64,000 bases of DNA from Balamuthia mandrillaris (taxonomy: Eukaryota; Discosea; Longamoebia; Balamuthiidae), in NCBI GenBank assembly GCA_031835245.1, contig JAVKOQ010000171.1, forward strand, positions 54,204 through 118,203, read 5' to 3'. Every line of letters starts with the position of its first letter. The stretch's first letter is position 1. The notes under the pieces were generated by a model. It had not been told where the DNA came from, searched no databases, and saw only the letters and a program-made list of their open reading frames with translations. Shown piece after piece: positions 10,939 to 22,170 of this stretch. The position numbers were made by a program, and so were the translations under genes.

Positions 10939-13900
10939 ATGTACGGCCAGGTGAAGGACTCCAAGGTCGGTCCTTTCTTTGTGAACCGAGTGGAATGGCA
11001 GGCCCCTGTGCGTATTCTCCTTCTTCCTCCTTCTGGCGTTTTGGTTTATAAACTTATTTTTCTCTCCCTCTCTCTCATTCTCTCTCAAAGATAATACAAG
11101 ACTTTGTAACGGAGCAACACCGCAGTCGAGTGCTGAGTATTTTACTGCCGTTGCTCATCTTTCTGCTTATAACGCCGCCGTTGGTAGTCTCCTTGGAGGG
11201 CATGGTGGACGACATGGTGGAAATCTATGAAGTCTATAAGAACGCGTCCACCAATTCCGTTAAGACTGAAAATGATGACCTTGCAACGCGTTCCTTGGCT
11301 TCCTTTTTCTCCCCTTATGCACAAAGAGAAGAAGAAAATGAGGCCATGCTGTGGGTTTATGCAGATGAAATGGACTACCACGAACCGGCATACAAACGAG
11401 CCATTATTGAGTATGACACCGGAGCGACACTTGATGGTTTTACTCTTCCTCTCGCTTGTTCTTGTTCTTCTTGTTCATGTTCTTCTTCTTGTTCTTGTTC
11501 TTCTCCTTCTTGTTCTTCTTCTTCTTGTTCTTGTTCTTGTTCTTGTTCTTCTTGTTCTTCTTGTTCTTCTTCTTCTTCTTGTTCTTCTTCTTCTTCTTCT
11601 TCTTCTTCTTCTTCTTCTTCTTGTGCTTGTTCTTGTGCTTGTTCTTCTTGTTCTTCTTCTTGTTCTTGTTCTTCTTCTTCTTCTTCTTCTTCTTCTTCTT
11701 CTTCTTGTTCTTCTTGTGCTTCTTCTTCTTTATTGAACGCATACATGAAAACAATAAAACAGGAATGCCGGTGTATTCGTTCGTAGCTCGCTATTGCATC
11801 TTCCTGATAATCCCTCTTATATTTGCCAATTCCATATACCAACACTGGATTCACGTATTTTCTTCTTCTTCTTTCTCGTTTTCTTTCTTCTCACCTATCT
11901 CTCTCTCTCTCTCTCTCCTCCCCTCTCGTTCCTCTCTCCCTCTTCTTATTCAACTTACCTTCTTCTTTCTCCAGTTAATACTGGCAGTAGGCTTGTCCAT
12001 TGCATTTGTCGGCATTTTAGGAGGGGAGCTGGAGTTCTCGACCGGCAGCAACGAAGCCGTCTTCGACACGGCGATGTACATCTGTATCCTGCTGGGAGCC
12101 ATTCTTATGGCATACTTGTTCCTCTATTTGACCGTGCAAGCCCTCATCTTCGACTGTGCTATTCCTTTGTTCCGTCGTTTCAGAGACAGGAACCGAAAGA
12201 CAAAGCTCGGAGATTCCTATTACGTCAAGATGGTCGACGACGATGACGGAGAGGAGGAGACGCGGAAGAGATGGAGGACAAAGTGGAAGAAAGAAGAGGA
12301 AGAAGAAACGCCCAACGGAATGTTTGGCTGGTTATGGAAACGTGTGGGATGGCGTGCACCTCCTGAGAATTCGTTCTATGACATCGTTTTGGATATTTTG
12401 AGCAACTTTTTCCCTTCATCCACTTCGTTTGCCGAACGTCGGATGGAAGACCATAAGGTTTGCATGCTCTTTCTCCTATCTCTGGTCTCTTTCTTCCCTT
12501 TCTGGTTTTTAACACACCTAAACATAACAAAGAACTTGGTGAGAAGGTTGCTGAAGCCACAACTTCCTCTGGAAGAGCGAATCGAGCATCGCAACGTGCT
12601 CAACTTTTGGATCGTAGAAGGCAAGCAAAAAACAAAAGAAGAGGATGACGCTTCTTCTTCTGTTGCTTCCTCCTCTTCTTCCAGGTTCGAATACAGCGAA
12701 TACGAACCAACAGAAGATGATTACTCGCTCGATCAAGGAAGCTATGCAACCATCGTGGATGGCATGCTCACCCAAGAGGAAGACGAAGAGGACGATGAAC
12801 AATACATTCCTTATGAGGAGATGTCAGGCTATGCCAGCGATGGAGACATGCAGGACTTACCGGTGAAGCAGAGAATCCTTCGCAGTTTCTCTCGTATATG
12901 GTTTTTGATGCGTAATAGAGGTTCGAATCTCTCTCTCTCTCTCTCTCTCTCGCGTTCCATTCTCTTCCTTCCTCACTTTTTCCCTTTCTCTATTCTATAG
13001 TAACAACTGCAGTAAGGACCGCTACCAACAACGTCACCAATCTCTGCTCCAGCAAACGTGCCTTAACTCCCGAACAACGACACGCCAAATACTATGAAAA
13101 ATGGAGGGACTTTAGATACCCTGCTCGTTTCTTGTTGGCCGCAACGGCGAGCATGTGGGCCACCACCGTCATGTTCTTGCTTGCCATGAGATTGTTTATG
13201 ATGATTAAAGGGTGGATCCATCATGAGCTTGTCAGCAAGATCATCAACATCTCGTTTCCATGTGTTGCTCTGGTTAGTTATTCTTTTCCTCCTTTTTGTT
13301 TTATAAAGATATTTTTGTCTTAACAGTCTCGTTGTTTGTTTTTTCCCCATGCAACATAGCTTATCTACTTTTATCTGGTGTTAACGTGGATTCTTATATT
13401 CGTCAACTGGAAACGCAAGGTCTCTATTTAGTGTCTTTTTTCCATTCTCTCTCCTCTCTCTCACACTTACCCTTCGGCATGAACAATGATCGTTTGTGTA
13501 CAGTTGATGCGAATGAGACAAGGCAAATATGACTTTGATCCAAAGAGGTTGTGGATTTCGAATGCCAGAGCCTACGTTGGTCTTCAACTTACGTTCGTAC
13601 TCTCTCTCTCTCTCTCTCTCATTCTTCTCTTGTTGTAGAAGCGACAACATTTTCCAATGCTCTCTCTCTCTCTCTCTCTCTCTCCCTCCTTTCCAACAAA
13701 TAGTCATACCATGGTGGCTGTGATTCTTCTCATTATCATCGCTTTGATACTGCTGGCCATCATTCTGACCTGCGTGTTCGTGGAGTTTGTGCGAAACCTG
13801 TTCAAGCAACTGTTCAACTATGTCCTGAAAACACTGCTAGTAACATGGATCGTTACCTACGGTTTAAATTATTTGTATGTGCTGTTCGGGCTTCTTGTTC

Positions 13901-15012
13901 TGTCTTCTCGTTCTTATAACCCTCTGCTCTCTCCTGCTTTGCTCTCTCGCCACTCCTTTTTTTTCCCCGCTTCTCTGTTATCTTTTCTTCATATCTTGTT
14001 ACTAAGTTTTTATTTTTGCACAGCGTCTGTTTCTTGTTTACGAAGCATGGAGGCAGATATTTGGACAACAGAAGATGGTTCTCCATCATGGATTGGATCA
14101 GTTTGTGGCTCTACTCCGTTTCTGGCTTCATGTCTTGCATTCGTCGTTTGCTGTTCGTTCCTCTGCGCATCTTCGTCACCTTTCACCGCTTGGATATGTC
14201 GGTTTTTCCTAGGCACATGGAGATGGGCGACTTTGGTATGTTTTATTTGCTCTTTGGTTTTTTTATTCTCCTTTTACTTTCTTACCTTTGTTTTCTTCTT
14301 TTCATAAACTTCAGGTTACACTTCTTACTGCGCAATGCTTCTGCTGGAGCATACGTATAATAATCCGATAGCTTCTGTCTTTATGAATACTCTCTTCGAG
14401 ACGCTCAAGGCAAACAGTAAGTCTTCCTTTTTGCCTTTGCTTTCATTCTTGTTTATAGTTCTTTGTTCATCTTCTCTCTCTCTTTCTCTTCGATAGAACG
14501 ACAAAGAAAAAGAATATTAGCGAGTCGCATTGTAGGCAACAGCGAAAGGCAAAAGACTGACTTGGAAGCACCGTTGCTCTCCGAAAACGACGGACTTGAA
14601 GGCTCTTCTTCCTCTGCTGGCATTTCCGCTAACCCAGAACAGGACGTTGCTTTATGGGAAGAAAAACGTATTCGAAGAAACCGAGGTCAGTTTATCGCTT
14701 TATCTCTTCAACAATTGGTGGTTCTTAACGTTGTCTTCCTCAGTGATCAATCGTTTCCGTTTGTGGGTGACGCTCATCAACAATCCGCAGTTGAGGTTGA
14801 TGCGTTACCGACCTGGTAATGCGGATGATGGCGCTGGTGGAACAGCTGTGCAGTCTGTCATTCCGATGCCCTGGAACACGGTCGCGTGGAAGAGAAATGT
14901 CTTCCATGGAGTGAAACATAGGAAGAAGCAAGTGGTGAAAGCCGCTCAGAAACTCGCCACTAAACGAACGCCAACTCAAATGGAGGAAGAGAATAAGGAA
15001 AGAGAAGATTAA
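10939..15012 (+). CDS. STRA6-family multipass membrane receptor-like protein
   Basis: Polytopic membrane protein matching the animal retinol-binding-protein receptor STRA6. About twelve exons: exon 1 10939-11007 (MYGQVKDSKVGPFFVNRVEW), TM1 in exon 2 (VLSILLPLLIFLLITPPLVV), then GMPVYSFVARYCIFLIIPL, LILAVGLSIAFVGILGG and five or more further TM segments, with acidic loops between. The most telling part is C-terminal: FHRLDMSVFPRHMEMGDFGY then SYCAMLLLEHTYNNP, and later RLWVTLINNPQLRLMRY, which parallel STRA6 segments around MDLSLLP, LDPGYYTY and LLHNPTLQVF. In animals the family moves retinol; the ligand here is unknown. The intron at 11436-11760 is filled by a TTC/TTG microsatellite. The gene ends 77 bp from the stop of the convergent RhoGEF. 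Confidence 0.87.
11456..11732 (+). repeat. TTC/TTG trinucleotide microsatellite in STRA6-family intron
   Basis: Nearly uninterrupted TTC units mixed with TTG, about 280 bp, inside the intron between the exon ending TGATLD and the exon starting GMPVYS. Confidence 0.95.
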
Positions 15013-15088
15013 GAAATAGCAAGAAATAGAAGAAGAAAAAGAAGATTGTACTTCTCAAATAAATAAAAAGAAGAGTGCCAAAAGGCCA

Positions 15089-17594
15089 TTACATCAGCAA
15101 ACATGTGGAGCAACAAACATCAGAAGAACTGTTGTTTGAATGTTGCTGACGATGAGCCATGAAACCATCGCTTTCACCATAACGAGCTTCGCTCCCTAAA
15201 AGTGGAGCTCTGTCGCTTTCAGCCAAAGAAGGAGGTATGCTATCTCCCAGAGCTGCTCTCTGTGAAAGAGAAGAGAGAAGAATTTTGAGGAAAAGGAGGA
15301 AGAAAAAGAAGAGAAGAAGAAGAGGAATTACATGCCTCAGAAAGAAGGATATCGTCGTTGTGGTAAATGGAAGAGTCAGAAGGAATGTAAGTGGAAGACT
15401 TAGAGGTGACGCCCGTCGCATCGAACTGTTCTGGCGTGTAAGTTAGCCCCATCATAGCGGGTAGATTTCCTAAAAGGCCTGGCTTAGTTATTCGAATAGA
15501 TACTCTTTGTTCTATTATAAAGTCCATTTTAGCTCAATACTATAATCACTACCGGAGAAGACCGTACTTTTGAACTCAGGCCGTTTCTTGACCAATTCGT
15601 CAATGCATTCCTGGATGTCAGTCATCCAATCTTCTCTCTCTTCAGCCGATGCAGCAAACACAGTATAGGTCTTCTTCGCACTCACAATCTGAAAAGCGTT
15701 TTTGACCACTATAACTCATTTTAATAAATTAGCATTAACAAAACAACAAAACGAATCAACAAATGATAACACAAAAGAAAAACAACATGCATAACACATA
15801 TAATAACCTTGTGTGTCAGGAAGCTCTCTGATCCAAGTAGGTCCCAGCGCGATGGCTCCTTTGAACTGCAAGTTGTTAAGGATCTCGTATGCGTAGACCA
15901 ATATGTCCGAACAGAGGATGAACCAGCACTCTCGCACGAATTTGGATGTGATCTTTACTAACTTTCCCATTCGCACGAACATTCTTCCAGGTTGAATAAT
16001 CTTTTTTTTTTTTTGGTTGTTACTTATGAGAAAAGAGAAAGAGAAGAGAGGAGAGAAAGAAAAAAGAAAAAAGAAAAAAGAAAAAGCAAGAGCAGCAGCA
16101 GAAGAAGAACAAGAAGAAAGAGGAGCGTTCAGGCAAACATACCTGATAACTTCCAATAATCCGTCGTTGTATCTCAATCATCTTCCTCATGTTCTCCGCT
16201 TTTGTGATGCTCTCATTGACGTAAGCAGTCACTTTTTCGAACTCAACGACTGCACTTGCGATGTTGTTGTAATCCGGATGATCCTCCGCTGTGTTCTTTT
16301 GTAGATCGGATAACAGCAACACGTATCTGTTGGAAGAGAACAATGAGAAGGAGAGGAAGGAAGAAAGTAGAAGGAAGGCGGAACCTTGGAATGCGTTGGA
16401 TAGGAAGAATGAGAAATGCACTTATGTCCAAGTTACGAAGTGCCGGTAGCTTTCTTGTTTTCTGTCAGGTTTTCGGTTTATGTTAACAATAAAAGAGAGA
16501 GTAAGAAAGGAAGAAACGACAACAAAGAATGAAGAAAATACCTCCAAGAACCGTTTAAAAGGAGGCAACTTCCTACATTCCTGAAGCGTGGCAATGCTTC
16601 GATCGTAGTTTTTGCAATAATCCGTATAAAGTTTAAAATGAGGCGCAAATCCCAAAAATATCTTTCCTAAGCAATCGTTATCGTCCTCCTGCGCTTCATC
16701 CTCTTGCCCTTCCTCTCGCTTCTCTTTCTTTTCTCTCTCTTCGCAATGTTGCTCCAACGCGGCTAAAAGTTCTTTGTTCAACCGAAGAAGAGTTTCTATG
16801 TTGCTGAACATGGCTTGTATCTTTGGAAGAGGGATGAGCGGCTCTTTTCCAGCGTTCCTCGCTTTGTCGACGGACTTTCGTAATGACGTTACATAGACCT
16901 GTTTTGTTTTTTTGTTTGTTACATACGTTTGTGTTACTAAACGAAAATAGAGAAGAAGAAGGAGAAGAAGAAGAAGAAGAAGAACAAGCACAAGAACAAG
17001 AACAAGAACAAGAACAAGAGGAAGAAGGAGAACAAGCACAAGAACAAGAAGAACTAGAACGAGAACAAGAAGTAAGAAGCAAGAAGCAAGAGGGAGGAAG
17101 CAAGAAGAGAACGAAGAACATTACAACGAAGGAAACAAAAAAAAACACAAAGTAAAAGAGAATAGAAAAGAACGGAAGAAGTAAGGGTTCAAAAAATAAT
17201 TACGCCGATCATAACAGCAAGGTCATGCACGTAGGTACGTTCGGTGGCCAGTATCTCTTGCACGATCATTTGCCTCCGCCGCCGGTTCCGTTCCGCTTCC
17301 GGCAGAAGCATTTGAGACTGCGTCACCTCTCCGCTTCTCAACGTGGTTGTGTTACTGCCTGTGGTTGGTCCTATAGTGGTAATATAGCATTTTAAATATT
17401 TGAAATTTTTTTAAAAAAGAAAAAAATAAAATAAAACCTGTTGCTCCTTCTTTCCAATCAAGTTGTTCTTGCCAACCTATTTGCAGGCCATCAAGCGAGG
17501 TTTCTTCGGCAATCTCAACCGTTTCCTCTCCTTCTTCGTCGCTCAAAATTATCAACGGTTCATCTTCTACGACCGTCGGCGGTGCCAACTCCAT
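15089..17594 (-). CDS. Rho guanine-nucleotide exchange factor, DH-PH
   Basis: Predicted activator of Rho/Rac GTPases. ATG at 17592-17594 (MELAPPTVVEDEPLIILSDE, acidic leader). The exon after 17380 contains DH region 1 (MIVQEILATERTYVHDLAVM). Later exons give LRKSVDKARNAG and IFLGFAPHFKLYTDYC. DH region 3 is LDISAFLILPIQRIPRY then VLLLSDLQKNTAEDHPDYNN, a textbook QRIPRY helix. A PH domain follows (VQPGRMFVRMGKLVKITS, ECWFILCSDILVYAYE, then AFQIVSAKKTYTVFAASAEE with the closing Trp helix EREDWMTDIQECID). A small intron (donor GTACGG, acceptor CCAG near 15475) joins RPEFK to SLLGNLPAMMG. The tail is Ser-rich and ends at 15089. No SH3 or localisation domain is visible. Confidence 0.9.
16962..17062 (-). 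repeat. GAA/CAA microsatellite in RhoGEF intron
   Basis: Written on the plus strand as GAAGAA with ACAAGA units, so the sense strand of the gene reads TTC/TTG like the other intronic arrays. Confidence 0.9.
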
Positions 17595-17910
17595 GTCGCA
17601 CTCTCTCTCTTTTTTGTTGTTTGAATATAAAAAGGGGGAGGAATAAGAAAAAAAGAGAGGGGCAACGAAAAGTTGGACGGTGTACGAAAAAAGAAGAAGC
17701 ACACACCAACAAAAACTCTTTTTTTCTTTCTTTTTCTTTTTTATTTTTTGATTTTTTGTTAATGAAACATTCCAGTGCATTAAATAAGGAAAAGAATGTA
17801 TGGAATGCCTTAATTAATTAACATTGATGACGTGTGTCCAACCAATCAGAGTGAGTTTATAATTAAAATTTAAATTAATATTTATAGCAAAAAAGAAAGA
17901 AAGAAAAAAT
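17595..17910. promoter_or_regulatory. Divergent promoter, RhoGEF / EEP gene
   Basis: A 316-bp region between two divergent start codons. A TATAAAAAGG-like element lies near 17624-17636 on the plus strand, close to the RhoGEF ATG. A CCAATCA box lies at 17841-17847, and AT-rich DNA precedes the EEP start. Confidence 0.45.
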
Positions 17911-19973
17911 ATGAAGCAACGCTTCGCCCAAGAGGTCGTTTCCGCCTCGGTTCTTCTGGTGGTCTTGTCTTCCTTCGCTTTGGTGGTTGCTGGTAGTACC
18001 TTATGACTCTCTCTTTATTCTTTTTTTCAGAGTAAATATGTTTTATTTACTCCATTTTTGTTTTTATTGGTAATGCAGGAGAAACGCTTGCAACGTATAA
18101 CGCTGGGTTATTGTACGGCGGGGTTGACTATGCTTACGAACGATCCCCCATTGTCAACTCTGAAGTTGCAAAACTTGCGGTACGTTTTTTTTTTCAAAAA
18201 GTTATTTCGAACTTATTTTTTTTTAATTTTAAAAAACAATATACACTTATAAACAGTCGGAATGGGACTTGCTTTGCGCTCAAGAGGTGTATTTTCAAGA
18301 GCTCAACGTGAAGGGACTGGTGGACGCTCTGGCCGACCTGCTGCCCCATCATTACAGCCCCTCACCGGAATCCCCGACTTCTTGCTGGTGCCATGAAGCG
18401 GACCTCGTTCCCTTCAGAAGCTGCATTGATCGAGAATGTGGCTTGTGCGTTTCTTTTTTTTTCTCTCTCTCTTTTCCTTTCCGTTTTCTGTTTCTTTTTT
18501 CTTTTTCTTCTTCATTTTCGTTTATTTTCTCTCGTTTTCTCTTCTCTCGTTCTCATGTTTTCTCGTTCTCATGTTCTCTTCTCTCTCTCTCTCTCTCTTC
18601 TGTTTTCTCTTCTCTCGTTCTCTCGTTCTCTCATCACTCTATGAAGTCAATCAGGAATATTCCAAACGTCATGTATACTAAACAATTGCGAGGACGAAAT
18701 GTCTGGTCTGGAGCAAGAATGCGTTACCTGTCTTTCTAGCCAAATGGAAGAGCTTCTTTTGAGCGGGGCCACCGTTGAAGAGGCTCTCCAGCAGTGTGTT
18801 GACGCAGGCGCTTCCTCCGAGTCTCTTTCCATTGACAACTGCAAGATATCTGATGGAAAGTAATGTTTCTCCTTGCTTTCGCGTCCTTCTTTGTCCTACG
18901 CTTTATCTTTGTCTTTCGTTTCGTTCTCTTTTCTTGTTCATCTCTGTTCTTCCTTAATTCTTCTTCTTTCTCTTCCTTGATGTCTTATAGCACCGGCCTG
19001 CATTTGTTCACGAAAGAAGCTCCATTGGAAGTTGACTATCTGTTGCTTGATGCCTATTTCGTAAGCCGCCTGGTCCTATATGCCAAAATGGACCTTTCGT
19101 TCGGCCCAACGCACATGTACTTTCTCTTTTCTATTTGTTATATTTTTAATTCTATTTGCTAATTACTGTGATAACATTACTTAGTTTTTGCACGCATCTT
19201 ACGGCAGCGGTTAATAACATTACATACTTTGGAAAATATGGAACTTGGGAAGACGAGAACAAAGCTCAAGTATACTCTGCTTCTGCTTCTGCTTCTGCTG
19301 CTTCTGTTTTTCTTCTGTTTCGTATGTTCATTGATGTTTTGTTGATCAAACACAGGCAAGCACATTGCTGGAATGGGTCAAAGAAAAGACCAGCTTTGAT
19401 GAAGACAAAATAGTGCTGATGGGAGACTTAAACACAGGACCTGGAGTCAGTTCCATTGTTCCAGAAATTGAAGACAGGTGATCTTCTCCCTCTTCTCTTC
19501 CTCTCCCTCTCTCTCTCTCTCTCACCGTTTTCTGCTCTCTTCGTTCTGACCATTCGCTTCAACCAGTTATGCATCGATAGAAGAAGAAGGTTTTATCAAC
19601 GGTTATCTCTTCTTTGAGGACCAACCAAAGTGCAGCTTTTGCAAAGAGAACCCATTGGTGTCTATTACTAGTGGTGCTAACAACGTTCTTGTCGACCACA
19701 TCATGCTGCGTAACTTTGGTATTGAAGAAGAAGAGCTGACCATTTCGGTACTCCATTTCTTCCTCTATTCTTTTCCTTCATAGCAGGAAGGTAACACAAA
19801 AAACCACAAAGAACGCAGGTCAGTTTTTGACGGAGAGATTGACGGTTCAACCATTTGGAGGATCGGCTGTCGAGGTGCCGCCTAGCGATCACTACGGTAT
19901 CGAGGTTACTGTTGAGCAAAGTTCATCCTCTTGCTCTGCTTCTGCTCGACCCTTTACCTCAAACCCTTATTGA
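17911..19973 (+). CDS. Secreted endonuclease/exonuclease/phosphatase-fold enzyme
   Basis: Predicted secreted metal-dependent phosphodiesterase of the EEP (DNase I-like) superfamily, closest in motif style to neutral sphingomyelinase and inositol-phosphatase groups. Exon 1 encodes a signal peptide (VVSASVLLVVLSSFALVVAG). Core motifs: LATYNAGLLYGG (strand 1, Asn), WDLLCAQEVYFQEL with the metal-binding Glu, FCTHLTAAVNN with the catalytic His, IVLMGDLNTGPG (Asp/Asn), NNVLVDHIMLRN, and the terminal SDHYGIEVTV His. The frame through the intron near 19115-19184 only works with acceptor TTAG at 19184, which restores the CTHLTA motif. A Cys-rich insertion (CEDEM...ECVTCLSSQ...CVDAG...CKISDG) occurs between motifs and is not typical of DNase I. 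Substrate cannot be told from sequence. Confidence 0.88.
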
Positions 19974-20130
19974 AAGAAAAAAAATGACCTCGCTTGTTTT
20001 CCATCAGAGACATGCGCACGAACATAAAGGTCCAAGTGTTGGTCACACCTTTGCTTCTGGACAAAAGTTTCTTTTCTTGCCTTTCGAGCGTTACCATCCG
20101 TAAGCTTAACTCCCGCATTGGGTGGTTATA

Positions 20131-20274
20131 GGATATTCCAAAAACGAAGCATGGAATATTGACTGCATGTTGCAAGCTGCTGCTGGAGGCAAATTGGAGG
20201 TGCTAGAGTGGACCCAGCGGAATGGCTGCAACTTGACGCCATCCACTTGCAACGAAGCAGCCAACTGCTCCTGA
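20131..20274 (+). pseudogene. Fragment of an F-box/ankyrin-like gene
   Basis: One and a half repeats are readable (MLQAAAGGKLEVLEWTQRNG then a degenerate CNLTPSTCNEAAN) before a TGA at 20272-20274. It lacks an F-box and the repeat core GCPWD has decayed to GCNLT. It is a remnant of the family represented intact at 20962-22170. Confidence 0.7.
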
Positions 20275-20455
20275 GGCAGGTGCACAGGTTACTGGGCATA
20301 GAAGACGAATACAAGAGAGTAGTCAAGACCTATGAAGACACGTTCTGGTTCGTCGCTGTTAACAAACAAACAGATCGCAGTGTCGACAATGCTTGACCTG
20401 AAGTGCCTTCTCTGAAAAAGAAGAAAGGGAGAGGGTGGGAGGAATCACCAACGCA

Positions 20456-20880
20456 ATGGAACACTTACCGAACGAACTTTTGAGCCACATCTTGGGTATG
20501 CTTTCCGCTGGAATGGTTGCAGTGGCGGCCAGGACCTGTCGACGCTGGTACGACTGCTCACCGCTGCACCTCCGCCACAAGATAACCACGGGGCTTCCCC
20601 TTGGATCAAGAGACTTGACCATCTGGTGCTGCAATGGGCCAGAGAGCAAGGGTGGACACCTGGACCTGCTGAAATGAGCAGTGGAGAACGGTTGTTCTTG
20701 GGACAGCAACACCTGCGCTGCCGCAGCCAAAGGCGGCCATTTGGCATCGCATGGCTTGCCCTTGGGACAAGCGCACTTGCATCGCTGCCGTTGACCATCA
20801 CCGCCAGGAAGTTTTGGAGTGGGCGCAGAGCAACGGCTGTCCTTGTCCACCGCCATCGCAGCGGCACACATAAGAGCACG
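20456..20880 (+). pseudogene. Decayed F-box/ankyrin-like copy
   Basis: Begins with a good F-box (MEHLPNELLSHILGMLSAGM then ARTCRRWYDC) close in sequence to the intact neighbour. It stops after about 73 codons at GGHLDLLK. Repeat-like pieces continue in other frames: LQWAREQGWTPG at 20629-20664 in a second frame, and segments resembling EVLEWAQSNGCPCP near 20805-20860 in a third. At least two frameshifts and missing repeats make it a pseudogene. It lies 81 bp upstream of the intact copy in the same orientation, which suggests tandem duplication. Confidence 0.75.
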
Positions 20881-20961
20881 TGGGGGAAGCGCTCGCTACA
20901 ACGTCATGTCGTCTTGAGGGTGACCAACCTAAACTCCTCAACAGAAAGAAAAAGAAAAAGA

Positions 20962-22170
20962 ATGGGCGAGGCGACCAACTTTATCGATGAGCTCCTCCCG
21001 AACGAGCTCTTGTCGCACATCCTCGGCGTGCTCCCCGACGGATGGGTGGCGGTGGCGGCCAGGACCTGTCACCGCTGGTTCGACTGTTCTTCCCCACGCC
21101 TCCGACACAAGTTGGGCATGAAAGCAGTCTGCTCCCGAGTGGAGTTGCTGCGGTGGGCCATCGAGCGGAACGGATACGCCTTGAACGAACTGACCTGCGC
21201 TGTGGCCGCAGGGGAAGGCCGGTTGGAAGTGCTGACGTGGGCGAGAGAGCAAGGCTGCCCCTGGGACGCTCGCACATGTGCTATGGCTGCCAAATACGGC
21301 CGGTTGAAAGTGCTCAAGTGGGCTCGGCAACAAGGTTGTCTTTGGGATGCACAGACTTGCAGCGGAGCTGCTGGCGGAGATCACTTGGAGGTGCTTGAGT
21401 GGGCTCGAAAGAAAGGCTGTCCTTGGGACACAGAAACCTGCGCAGCCGCTGCCCGAGGCGGCCATCTGGAGATGTTGAAATGGGCAAGAGCTCATGACTG
21501 CCCTTGGTCCTCTAGCACCTTGGATGAGGCAGCCAAGGGAGGGCACTTGCAAGTGATGAAGTGGGCCAGAGAAAAGGGATGCCCGTGGGGCCGCTTCACT
21601 TGCAGTTGGGCTGCCTATTTTGGCCACTTTGAAGTGCTCAAGTGGGCCAGAGAGAACGGCTCTCCTTGGGACTCCTCAACCTGCAGCTATGCCGCCTTTC
21701 AAGGCCATCTGGAGGTGCTGCAATGGGCACGTGAGCACGGATGCCCTTGGAACGCCGACACCTGCACCTCTGCTGCCGCTAAAGGTCGGTTGGAAGTGCT
21801 GCAATGGGCCAGAGAGAACGGATGCCGCTGGTCCACAAAGACTTGCTCCAGTGCAGCAGAGAATGGGCAATTGAAGGTGCTGCAATGGGCCAGAGCGAAC
21901 GGATGCCCTTGGACCGAGGAGACCTGCAGCGGGGCAGCGGAGCATGGCCACTTGGAAGTGCTGCGATGGGCCAGAGAGAACGGCTGTCCTTGGAGCACGG
22001 ACACATGCATGGCAGCCGCAAGGAGTGGACATTTGGAGGTGTTGAAGTGGCTTCGTGAGCACGGATGCCCCTGGGATGAGTTCACCTGCACGGTTGCCGC
22101 TCGGAACAACCACCTCGAGGTTTTGGAGTGGGCCAAGAGCAACGGCTGTCCTTGTTCGCAACAATTTTGA
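20962..22170 (+). CDS. F-box protein with 12-13 Gly-Cys-Pro-Trp ankyrin-like repeats
   Basis: Intronless 402-residue protein. F-box at residues about 8-48 (FIDELLPNELLSHILGVLPD, ARTCHRWFDC). Twelve to thirteen repeats of about 26-28 residues follow, each EVLxWAxxxGCPW-x-TCxxAA-x-GHL, and the protein ends in GCPCSQQF. The F-box predicts docking to Skp1-Cullin ubiquitin ligase; the repeats would be the substrate surface. The frame is open upstream to 20626, but that part overlaps the decayed copy and has no F-box of its own, so I place the start at the ATG just before GEATNFIDELL. The regular repeats and a decayed sister next door suggest turnover by tandem duplication. Confidence 0.87.
   Translation: MGEATNFIDELLPNELLSHILGVLPDGWVAVAARTCHRWFDCSSPRLRHKLGMKAVCSRVELLRWAIERNGYALNELTCAVAAGEGRLEVLTWAREQGCPWDARTCAMAAKYGRLKVLKWARQQGCLWDAQTCSGAAGGDHLEVLEWARKKGCPWDTETCAAAARGGHLEMLKWARAHDCPWSSSTLDEAAKGGHLQVMKWAREKGCPWGRFTCSWAAYFGHFEVLKWARENGSPWDSSTCSYAAFQGHLEVLQWAREHGCPWNADTCTSAAAKGRLEVLQWARENGCRWSTKTCSSAAENGQLKVLQWARANGCPWTEETCSGAAEHGHLEVLRWARENGCPWSTDTCMAAARSGHLEVLKWLREHGCPWDEFTCTVAARNNHLEVLEWAKSNGCPCSQQF

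Noticed and set aside
11375-11854. Long Glu/Gln-rich, Lys/Asn-rich and Phe/Leu-rich open frames
   Set aside because: All are six-frame translations of the intronic TTC/TTG microsatellite; splice sites on both sides show it is an intron.
12920-12940. tRNA T-loop-like word GGTTCGAATC
   Set aside because: It lies within coding sequence and intron start of the STRA6-family gene and has no cloverleaf around it.
20626-20961. N-terminal extension of the intact F-box/ankyrin-like gene
   Set aside because: The frame stays open by chance through the neighbouring pseudogene; the F-box starts right after the ATG at 20962.
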